Shown piece after piece: positions 1-5,482 of a stretch of 5,884 bases of DNA. The DNA lies in NCBI GenBank assembly GCA_013042765.1, contig JABDPP010000071.1, positions 1 through 5,884 on the forward strand, in the 5' to 3' direction. Under the pieces are notes generated by a model. The model saw only the letters and a list, made by a program, of their open reading frames with translations. It was not told where the DNA came from and made no database searches. Every line of letters begins with the position of its first letter. Position 1 is the stretch's first letter. Both the position numbers and the translations under genes were made by a program. The DNA is from Litoreibacter sp. (lineage in GTDB: Bacteria > Pseudomonadota > Alphaproteobacteria > Rhodobacterales > Rhodobacteraceae).

Positions 1-1200
1 CCAGATCACCGCATCCGCATCCGCCCCGACCTCAAGTCGGCCCTTGCTGTCCAGCCCGTAGAGCTGCGCCGGAGCCGTTGACGTAAGCCGGACAAATGCC
101 TCCGGCCCGAGCCGCCCGCGCGACACCATCGCGTCAAAGAGAAGCGGCAACCGCGTCTCCAGACCCGGCAGACCGTTGGCAATCTCATGAAAGCCCGCAT
201 CAGGCCCGGCACTCAGCTTGCCGCTTTCATCATAGCGGTAAGGGGCATGATCCGACGAAATGATCTCCAGCTCGCGGGCTTCCAGGGCAGCCCACAAAGC
301 GTCCTGATCCGCGTCTGCCCGTTGCGGCGGCGAGCACATCCATTTCGCGCCTTCAAGACCGGGCTGGTCCAACACATCCGCGGTCATCAGAAGGTAATGC
401 GGGCAGGTTTCAGCCCGCACCGGAACGCCCCGCGCCCGCGCCGCGCGGATCACGTCGAGGCTTTCAGTGGCCGAGATATGAAACAGCATCACTGGCTGGC
501 CGAAAAACTCGGAAAAGCGGCACATGCGGGCCACCGCCTCGATCTCAGCCAATCTCGGATGCGACAGCGCGTGATGTTTGGGGGCGGTGCGTCCCGCCGC
601 GATCAGGGCGTCCTTAGCCCAACCGATCAGACCGTCATTCTCGGCATGCACGCAGACCAGAGCCCCGTGCAGACGCGCTCGCGCCAGCACGTGCAGGATC
701 TCACGGTCACCGAGCTTGATGTTGTAGGTCGTGAATATCTTGATAGAGCGATGCCCCTCGCCGATCAACCGGGCCAGATCCGTATCGAACCCCGGCGCCG
801 TGATGTCCGATACGCTCAGGTGGAACGCATGGTCTATCATCGCGCCCCGCGCCGCGCGTGCGGCGTAGTCGCTGACCACCTCCGACAGGGGCTGGCCCTT
901 CTGCTGGGCCGCAAAGCTGATGACGGAGGTCGTGCCGCCCATCGCCGCAGAGCGCGTCGCCGTCTCGAACGTATCGGCATTCATCACGCCCATGCCGGAC
1001 AATTGCTCGATATGGGCATGTGGATCGACCCCACCGGGCATCACAAGCCTGCCGCTGGCGTCAATCTCCTGCGCACCCTTGCGCAATTCGGAGCCGATCG
1101 CCACGATCTTGCCGCCGCCAATGGCCAGATCAGCAGCATAAGATCCTTGAGCGGTCACGATCTGACCGCCCCTGATCACCATGTCGTAGAACGTCTCCAT
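1..1200 (-). CDS. D-hydantoinase/dihydropyrimidinase-family cyclic amidohydrolase (3' end outside window)
   Basis: This is a metal-dependent amidohydrolase that would open a cyclic amide ring (hydantoin, dihydropyrimidine or similar) in the cytoplasm. Reading the minus strand from the ATG at 1200 gives 400 uninterrupted codons to the window edge, so the last part of the gene (family proteins are about 450-490 residues) is missing. The full binuclear-metal set is visible: DPHAH (H61, H63), the lysine expected to be carboxylated in SIKIF (K154), H185 in VCVHAEN, H241 in LFHISA and D317 in SSDHAP. The substrate-binding Y159, CSPPQR (S290) and NGLPG (N342) also match hydantoinases and dihydropyrimidinases, and argue against allantoinase or dihydroorotase. 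An AGAAGGA ribosome site five bases upstream supports the start. The gene is divergent from eutD. The substrate cannot be read from the sequence. Because ectoine is also a reduced pyrimidine, a role in the same catabolic locus is possible but only inferred. Confidence 0.9.
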   Translation of the reverse strand, partial: METFYDMVIRGGQIVTAQGSYAADLAIGGGKIVAIGSELRKGAQEIDASGRLVMPGGVDPHAHIEQLSGMGVMNADTFETATRSAAMGGTTSVISFAAQQKGQPLSEVVSDYAARAARGAMIDHAFHLSVSDITAPGFDTDLARLIGEGHRSIKIFTTYNIKLGDREILHVLARARLHGALVCVHAENDGLIGWAKDALIAAGRTAPKHHALSHPRLAEIEAVARMCRFSEFFGQPVMLFHISATESLDVIRAARARGVPVRAETCPHYLLMTADVLDQPGLEGAKWMCSPPQRADADQDALWAALEARELEIISSDHAPYRYDESGKLSAGPDAGFHEIANGLPGLETRLPLLFDAMVSRGRLGPEAFVRLTSTAPAQLYGLDSKGRLEVGADADAVIW

Positions 1201-1205
1201 GCAAG

Positions 1206-1212
1206 TCCTTCT
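1206..1212 (-). promoter_or_regulatory. Ribosome binding site of the hydantoinase-like gene
   Basis: On the minus strand this reads AGAAGGA, with five bases between it and the ATG at 1200. It is a strong Shine-Dalgarno match at normal spacing and fixes the start of the amidohydrolase. Confidence 0.75.
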
Positions 1213-1226
1213 GCAGCACTGGGCCT

Positions 1227-1240
1227 GTTCTGCGCAGAAC
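1227..1240. repeat. Perfect 14-bp palindrome, candidate operator
   Basis: GTTCTGCGCAGAAC equals its own reverse complement over all 14 bases, with no spacer. It lies 27-40 bases upstream of the hydantoinase-like start codon, outside any coding region. That placement fits a dimeric repressor operator, or a short stem in that gene's leader. Binding is inferred and no protein is assigned. Confidence 0.5.
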
Positions 1241-1295
1241 GCCACATGACACGGGTTTTAGCAAGCGTTCAGGTCAGGCGTTCGACGATCCAGGT

Positions 1296-1310
1296 GCAAT
1301 CAAGGATTGC
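1296..1310. repeat. Inverted repeat GCAATC-N3-GATTGC, candidate operator
   Basis: Two perfect 6-base arms are separated by AAG. The site lies in the middle of the divergent intergenic region, where it could influence both promoters. Similarity continues loosely outward (GTG on the left, CAC one base further out on the right). The arms are short, so chance is a real alternative. Confidence 0.35.
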
Positions 1311-1335
1311 CACATCGCCCCGTTCCGGACAGGCT

Positions 1336-1369
1336 GGCCGGGATCAGTTGTCACCGCGGATCCCGTGCC
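1336..1369 (+). promoter_or_regulatory. Potential hairpin in the eutD leader, ending at the start codon
   Basis: CGGGATC (1339-1345) and GATCCCG (1359-1365) are perfect inverted arms around a 13-base loop. Skipping T1366 lets GGC (1336-1338) pair with GCC (1367-1369), giving ten G/C-rich pairs with one bulge. In RNA the stem would end at the base before the eutD ATG at 1370 and would cover the place where a ribosome site should lie. No clear Shine-Dalgarno is visible there; the nearest purine run is the weak CGCGGA partly in the loop. The same bases could instead be a DNA operator with a 13-base spacer. Confidence 0.45.
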
Positions 1370-2548
1370 ATGCCCCCTGCCCTGAATTTCCCGCAAGAAG
1401 AGTTCGATCAGCGCATCGCAAAGACCCGCGCCGCAATGAGCGACGCCGGTCTCGACACGCTCTTCGTGACCGATCCGTCCAACATGGCATGGCTCACCGG
1501 GTATGACGGCTGGTCCTTCTATGTCCATCAGGGAGTTGTTCTGGGGCTTGACGGCGCCCCGGTCTGGTGGGGTCGCGCGATGGATGCCAATGGCGCAAGG
1601 CGCACGGTCTTTATGGGAAGCGATGACATTGTCGGCTATGACGACAGCTTTGTTCAGAATCCCGAGAAACACCCGATGAGCCAACTGGCAGAGCTGATCT
1701 CAGCCCGGGGCTGGGGCGCGGGCCGGATCGGGGTCGAGTTGGACAATTACTATTTCTCCGCCGCTGCCTATCTGAGCCTGACCAAGTCCCTTCCCGAGGC
1801 GCAGTTCAGCGATGCCACGGGCCTCGTGAACTGGCAAAGGGCCGTAAAATCTCCTACCGAAATCACCTATATGCGCCGGGCCGCCGCAATCGTGGAGAAG
1901 ATGCACGCGGTGATACGCGAGCGGGCCGAACCAGGCATGAAGAAAAACGTGCTGATTGCCGAGATCTACCATGCCGGGATTTCCGGCGCTGACGGACATT
2001 GGGGCGACTACCCGGCCATTGTGCCCATGGCGCCCTCAGGGGCGGATGCAACCGCCCCTCATCTGACATGGGACGACACGCCGCTCGAGCGCGGCGCCAG
2101 CACGTTTTTCGAGATCGCCGGTGCGCATCGGCGCTACCAGTGCCCCCAGTCGCGCACGCTGTTTCTGGGCAAGCCTCCGCGGAAATATATCGACGCGACC
2201 AAGGCCGTTCTGGAGGCAACCGAAGCCGGACTCGAGGCTGCACAACCCGGCAACACCTGTGCGCAGGTCGCCCGCGCTTTCAACTCAACGCTCAATCGGC
2301 TGGGATTTGAGAAAGACAGCCGCTGCGGCTACGCAATCGGGCTTTCCTATCCGCCGGACTGGGGCGAGCGGACGATGTCCTTCCGCCAGGGCGACGAGAC
2401 GGTGCTGGAACCCGGGATGACCTTCCATTTCATGCCCGCGCTTTGGCTAGATGATGGCGGGCTCGAGATCACCGAACCGATCCTGATCACCGAGGCCGGT
2501 GCAGAATGCCTGTGTACCACCCCGCGTGATCTGGTTGTGAAGGAGTAA
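1370..2548 (+). CDS. eutD: Ectoine hydrolase EutD (DoeA), M24-fold without the metal ligands
   Basis: EutD hydrolyses the ring of ectoine in the cytoplasm to N-acetyl-L-2,4-diaminobutyrate, the first committed step of ectoine catabolism. From the ATG at 1370 the protein is 392 residues, close to the roughly 400 of known EutD/DoeA. It has an N-terminal creatinase-like domain (about 1-160, including TDPSNMAWLTGYDGW) and a C-terminal pita-bread domain. Signature stretches include GVELDNYYFSAAAY, GADGHWGDYPAIVP and GLSYPPDWGERTMS. Four of the five M24 metal ligands are absent: the DxG aspartate is E248 (FFEIAG), the second aspartate is proline (CPQSRT), the histidine is Y321 (GYAIG) and the EPG glutamate is replaced in FMPAL. 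Only E369 remains. This agrees with EutD being a metal-independent M24 relative that I recall using a glutamate nucleophile. The reading frame stays open upstream to a TTG at 1307, but alignment with family N-termini favours 1370. The gene is followed four bases later by eutE. Confidence 0.93.
   Translation: MPPALNFPQEEFDQRIAKTRAAMSDAGLDTLFVTDPSNMAWLTGYDGWSFYVHQGVVLGLDGAPVWWGRAMDANGARRTVFMGSDDIVGYDDSFVQNPEKHPMSQLAELISARGWGAGRIGVELDNYYFSAAAYLSLTKSLPEAQFSDATGLVNWQRAVKSPTEITYMRRAAAIVEKMHAVIRERAEPGMKKNVLIAEIYHAGISGADGHWGDYPAIVPMAPSGADATAPHLTWDDTPLERGASTFFEIAGAHRRYQCPQSRTLFLGKPPRKYIDATKAVLEATEAGLEAAQPGNTCAQVARAFNSTLNRLGFEKDSRCGYAIGLSYPPDWGERTMSFRQGDETVLEPGMTFHFMPALWLDDGGLEITEPILITEAGAECLCTTPRDLVVKE
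2538..2545 (+). promoter_or_regulatory. Ribosome binding site of eutE
   Basis: GAAGGAG near the end of eutD lies seven bases before the ATG at 2553. This strong site overlaps the last eutD codons, which supports co-translation of the pair and fixes the eutE start at 2553 rather than the internal ATG five codons later. Confidence 0.75.
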
Positions 2549-2552
2549 AGCG

Positions 2553-3551
2553 ATGCGCGAGACGTCCATGACCACCAGCGTCGATCTCGATGCAGAAGGC
2601 GTGCAGCACGGACATCTGATCCTGCCCCACAGCCGCGACGACAGTGCATGGGGCTCGCTTCAGATCCCGATCACGGTCCTGCGCAACGGCAAAGGCCCGA
2701 CGGCACTTCTGACCGGGGGCAATCACGGGGATGAATACGAAGGTCCGTTGGCGCTGGTCGATCTGGCTGCAACGCTCGCACCAGAGCAGATCACCGGCTG
2801 CGTGATCATCATCCCCTTCATGAACCTTCCCGCCTTTCGGGCGGGATCGCGCACGTCGCCCTTTGATGGCGGCAATATGAACCGGATTTTCCCGGGTCGC
2901 TCCGACGGCACGCCGAGCGAAAAGATCGCGGATTATTTCCAGCGCTACCTGCTGCCGCGCGCCGACGTGGTGCTTGATTTCCACTCCGGCGGAAGGTCAC
3001 TGGATTTTCTACCCTTTGCCGCCTGTCATATCCTCGACGATGCGGCCCAGTTCGCGCGGTGCAGGGCTGCGCGGGATGCTTTCAACGCGCCCTTCTCGCT
3101 CGAGATGCGGGAGATCGATGCCGTGGGCATGTACGACGATGCAGCCGAGGCGCTCGGAAAGACATTCGTGACAACCGAACTGGGCGGTGGCGCAAGCACC
3201 ACACCTGAAACGGTGTCGATCGCCCGAAAGGGCATGCGCAATCTCCTGATCCACGAAGGTATACTGGATGGCACGCCCGAGCGCGCCCCCAGCCGCAGCC
3301 TGATACAGCCCGGCGACGACTGTTTCCACTTCGCGTCTGACGGCGGGATGATCGAGTACATGGCTACACTGGGAAGCGAGCTGCGCCGGGGTGATGTCAT
3401 CGCCCGGATCTGGGAGACCGGACATACCGGGCGCGCACCTCAGGAAATCAGCGCTAAAATGAGTGGGCTGCTGATTGCGCGCCATTTCCCCGGGCTGGTC
3501 CAGCAGGGTGATTGCGTGGCGGTGATGGCCGTGGAAGTCTTCGAAACCTGA
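2553..3551 (+). CDS. eutE: N-acetyl-L-2,4-diaminobutyrate deacetylase EutE (DoeB)
   Basis: EutE removes the acetyl group from N-acetyl-2,4-diaminobutyrate made by EutD, giving acetate and L-2,4-diaminobutyrate, which other enzymes convert toward aspartate. The 332-residue protein belongs to the succinylglutamate desuccinylase/aspartoacylase zinc family and has the usual DoeB length. The zinc ligands are visible as H58 and E61 in GGNHGDEYEG and H144 in LDFHSGG, and the likely catalytic base is E209 in TTELGGG. Other family stretches are GVQHG near residue 17, PFMNLPAFRAGSRTSP, GGNMNRIFPGR, SEKIADYFQRYLLP and, near the end, RHFPGL..QGDCVAV. No signal peptide is seen, so it should act in the cytoplasm. 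It is the second gene of a two-gene unit with eutD, and EutD and EutE are known to act as a hydrolase-deacetylase pair. The gene ends 21 bases from the convergent eutA-like gene. Confidence 0.94.
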   Translation: MRETSMTTSVDLDAEGVQHGHLILPHSRDDSAWGSLQIPITVLRNGKGPTALLTGGNHGDEYEGPLALVDLAATLAPEQITGCVIIIPFMNLPAFRAGSRTSPFDGGNMNRIFPGRSDGTPSEKIADYFQRYLLPRADVVLDFHSGGRSLDFLPFAACHILDDAAQFARCRAARDAFNAPFSLEMREIDAVGMYDDAAEALGKTFVTTELGGGASTTPETVSIARKGMRNLLIHEGILDGTPERAPSRSLIQPGDDCFHFASDGGMIEYMATLGSELRRGDVIARIWETGHTGRAPQEISAKMSGLLIARHFPGLVQQGDCVAVMAVEVFET

Positions 3552-3572
3552 TCGTGGTGCGAGAGCTCCGCG
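3552..3572. other. Short convergent junction between eutE and the eutA-like gene
   Basis: Only 21 bases separate the eutE TGA from the stop codon of the oppositely oriented eutA-like gene. They contain the 6-base palindrome GAGCTC, but no stable G/C stem followed by a T run on either strand, so I see no intrinsic terminator. Transcripts from the two sides may overlap, or termination may depend on Rho or on sequences inside the genes. Confidence 0.6.
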
Positions 3573-4313
3573 TTACGGGGTCCCTAACAACTTGCCAAAG
3601 GGCCCTCGCGCTGTCGCCACACCAGCCAGCCGGCACATATGCCATGCCAGCACCTGGTTGCTCGACAAAACCGGCTTGCCGCTGCGCTGTTCGATCTCGT
3701 CAATCACGTCCAGCGTGCACAAATTGGTGCAGGACATAAAGATCGCTTCTGCTTCCGGCTCGGCGGCCAATTCCAGTGCAGCCTCGATCAGCGAGGCCCG
3801 CCCGATGCGCGAGACCTTCGCCTCCTCCGCCTCGTTGAAAGAACCGAAGACCGGCGTTGCGATCCCGTTGGTCGCCAGAACATCCCGCAGATGTTGTGAC
3901 ACCTCCGCAATATATGGCGACAGGAACGCCAGACGGGTGACCCCCAAAGCCCCGCAGGCGGCAATCAGGGCCGAAACCGGCTCACTCACAGCGCCTGTCG
4001 GTGCGCCATGCTTAACCAATTCATCGATCCGCGCCTGCCCGATCACGGCCGTGCCGGAGGTGCAGCCATACCCGATCACCGCATAAGGGGTGACGCCGGG
4101 CAGCCGATCCGCTGTTGCCCTTATGTGCCCCTCCATCTGCGCCAGCGTCTCACGGGTGACTTCCGGGGCGCTCGGGACGCGACTGACATGTAGCGTTACC
4201 GATCCGGGAAGAAGTCGCCGGAAATCATCTTCGATAGTTTCATCGGATTGCAGAACGATCAGCCCCATGGAGGGATCGGACGTCTCGTCGAGCGTGTAGG
4301 AAAAAACCGTCAT
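3573..4313 (-). CDS. eutA: EutA-like Asp/Glu racemase superfamily protein (arylmalonate decarboxylase/maleate isomerase type)
   Basis: This is a 246-residue soluble protein of the Asp/Glu/hydantoin racemase superfamily. Both cysteines of the two-Cys active site are present: C84 in GYGCTSGT and C195 in MSCTNL. Other recognisable stretches are GLIVLQSDETIEDDFRRLLP near the N-terminus, SRVPSAPEVT, FLSPYIAEVSQ, FGSFNEAEEAKVSRI and PVLSSNQVLAWHM. These fit the EutA branch (ectoine utilisation, annotated as arylmalonate-decarboxylase-like), whose exact reaction I do not regard as settled; in other bacteria eutA neighbours eutBCDE and is linked to hydroxyectoine use. Here it is the last visible gene of the minus-strand operon. 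Its ATG overlaps the upstream M24 stop by four bases (ATGA, 4310-4313), and GGGGAA lies upstream as a plausible ribosome site. Maleate isomerase or hydantoin racemase are weaker alternatives. Confidence 0.82.
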   Translation of the reverse strand: MTVFSYTLDETSDPSMGLIVLQSDETIEDDFRRLLPGSVTLHVSRVPSAPEVTRETLAQMEGHIRATADRLPGVTPYAVIGYGCTSGTAVIGQARIDELVKHGAPTGAVSEPVSALIAACGALGVTRLAFLSPYIAEVSQHLRDVLATNGIATPVFGSFNEAEEAKVSRIGRASLIEAALELAAEPEAEAIFMSCTNLCTLDVIDEIEQRSGKPVLSSNQVLAWHMCRLAGVATARGPFGKLLGTP

Positions 4314-5482
4314 GTGACGTTCCCCAGAATTGGAAGGTCCCCCGGCGCAGGGTCCGACAACATCTCACAGCCAGCCTCTCGGATCACGATGTTCTCCTCG
4401 TGAACCAGTATGCGACCCGGTGCGACCTCGACCCCGGGCTCCAGCGTCAGGACCATGCCCATCTCGAGCACCGTATGATCATCCGCGATCAGCGAAGGCC
4501 ATTCTGTCAGTTGCATGCCAAGCCCGTGGCCAAGTCGGCCTGTGTCGGAGCCGCCTGCGCCCCCGGTCAGGATCCGGTCCATCTCGTGAAACAGATCCGC
4601 CGCCGTCGCCCCTGGACGTGCGATGTGTCGGGCCGCCTCAACGGCCTCGATCAGCTTTGCATACCCGGCCTTGGTTTCGGATCCCGCTTCCCCGACGGCG
4701 TAATTCCGGTCGAAGTCGCAGAAATACCCGTCCCAGATGAGCCCGGTGTCGAGCATCAGGATATCGCCGCGTTCCATCGGCCGGTCGCTCGCCGGTGAAA
4801 TCACGTCGCTGTACCCTCCTGGTTCCGCAGCTCCGGCCAGATAGGGCACCCAGTCAGCTCCCTCCTCAAGACAGAGCATCTGGAAATGGCGAAAGACCTT
4901 CTCCAGCGCCTGCCCCTCGGTTGCGATCTCGGGCACGCGGTCAAACGCACGGTTGGCGATGCTGCACGCGCGTCGGATCTTGGAAATCTCTGCCTCAGAT
5001 TTGACCATCCGCAGGCGGCGCATAATGTCAGCGTCGTCCTGCAGCTTGACCGACCCGAGGCTCTCAGCCAGCCGGTGGTAGTCGGCCAGAGGCATGCGAA
5101 GGTGGCTTTCATGCCCCATTGGCATTCCTACGACCCCATCGGATCCGACCAGTTCGCGCAGGGTCTGGGCCAGAAGCGAAACACCATCATCATCGAGGTC
5201 GGGCGCGCGCCATGTGCGGATATCACGGATCCAGCCGCGCGCCATCAACGCAGCGCCAATAGCCGGGATCACGGCCACCGGATCTCCAATGGCCGGTACG
5301 ATCAGGAACCAAGGGCGCGTCGGGCTTTCCCAGAAGCGGGTCAAAAAGCCCGAGAAGTAGCGGACCTCCGGTTCGGTGGTCAGCAACAGCGCCGCAAGAC
5401 CGGCATGCTCCATCAGAGACTGCGCCGCTTGAACCCGACCCCGGAATTCCTCCGTTGCAAAGCCGCGTTCGGGCTGGATCAT
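4310..5482 (-). CDS. M24 family metallo-hydrolase (Xaa-Pro peptidase/creatinase type) with intact metal site
   Basis: This is a 390-residue pita-bread hydrolase with a creatinase-like N-terminal domain (about 1-155) and a catalytic C-terminal domain. Unlike EutD next door, all five metal ligands can be seen: D245 in MLDTG, D256 in YFCDFDRN, H319 in LGHGLG, E348 in LTLEPG and E362/E363 in VHEEN. It should therefore be a genuine dinuclear metalloenzyme acting on a C-N bond, such as an aminopeptidase, a prolidase-like enzyme or a small-molecule hydrolase. The substrate is not evident. The frame is open upstream to 5560, but I place the start at the ATG at 5482. It overlaps the preceding lyase stop as ATGA, gives a family-like N-terminus (MIQPERGFATEEF) and avoids an arginine/glycine-rich extension that would lie wholly inside the lyase gene. 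The gene also overlaps the following eutA-like start by four bases, so all three are probably translated together. Confidence 0.88.
   Translation of the reverse strand: MIQPERGFATEEFRGRVQAAQSLMEHAGLAALLLTTEPEVRYFSGFLTRFWESPTRPWFLIVPAIGDPVAVIPAIGAALMARGWIRDIRTWRAPDLDDDGVSLLAQTLRELVGSDGVVGMPMGHESHLRMPLADYHRLAESLGSVKLQDDADIMRRLRMVKSEAEISKIRRACSIANRAFDRVPEIATEGQALEKVFRHFQMLCLEEGADWVPYLAGAAEPGGYSDVISPASDRPMERGDILMLDTGLIWDGYFCDFDRNYAVGEAGSETKAGYAKLIEAVEAARHIARPGATAADLFHEMDRILTGGAGGSDTGRLGHGLGMQLTEWPSLIADDHTVLEMGMVLTLEPGVEVAPGRILVHEENIVIREAGCEMLSDPAPGDLPILGNVT

Larger units (their letters stand above)
1201..1369. promoter_or_regulatory. Divergent intergenic regulatory region, hydantoinase-like gene / eutD
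   Basis: These 169 bases separate two genes that start in opposite directions, so both promoters are expected here. I see no convincing sigma-70 pair on either strand. The most AT-rich stretch lies around 1255-1263 (GGTTTTAGC), and on the minus strand it gives a weak -10-like GCTAAAAC. The region holds three inverted repeats, at 1227-1240, 1296-1310 and 1336-1369, which are described separately. It also has a short direct repeat of GCGTTC at 1265-1270 and 1278-1283. Clusters of this kind are often controlled by a MocR-type (EnuR) or AsnC-type regulator, but no regulator gene lies in the window and I cannot assign any repeat to one. Confidence 0.6.

Noticed and set aside
1265..1283. Direct repeat GCGTTC with CAGGTCAGG between the copies, as an iteron or operator
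   Set aside because: There are only two short copies with no further periodicity, which is expected by chance in GC-rich DNA.
187..1506. Long plus-strand open frame of 439 codons across the left part of the window
   Set aside because: It lies antisense to the hydantoinase-like gene, which has all catalytic motifs in frame. Its translation is rich in Arg, His and Gln with no recognisable domain, typical of a shadow frame in GC-rich DNA, and it runs on into eutD.
1370..2548. Xaa-Pro aminopeptidase annotation for the plus-strand M24 protein
   Set aside because: Four of five metal ligands are missing and the EutD signature segments are present, with eutE immediately downstream, so ectoine hydrolase fits much better than a peptidase.
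4297..4308. A6 run as a possible terminator or slippage site
   Set aside because: It encodes the Val-Phe-Ser start of the eutA-like protein (MTVFSY) on the minus strand, in frame and with no adjacent stem.
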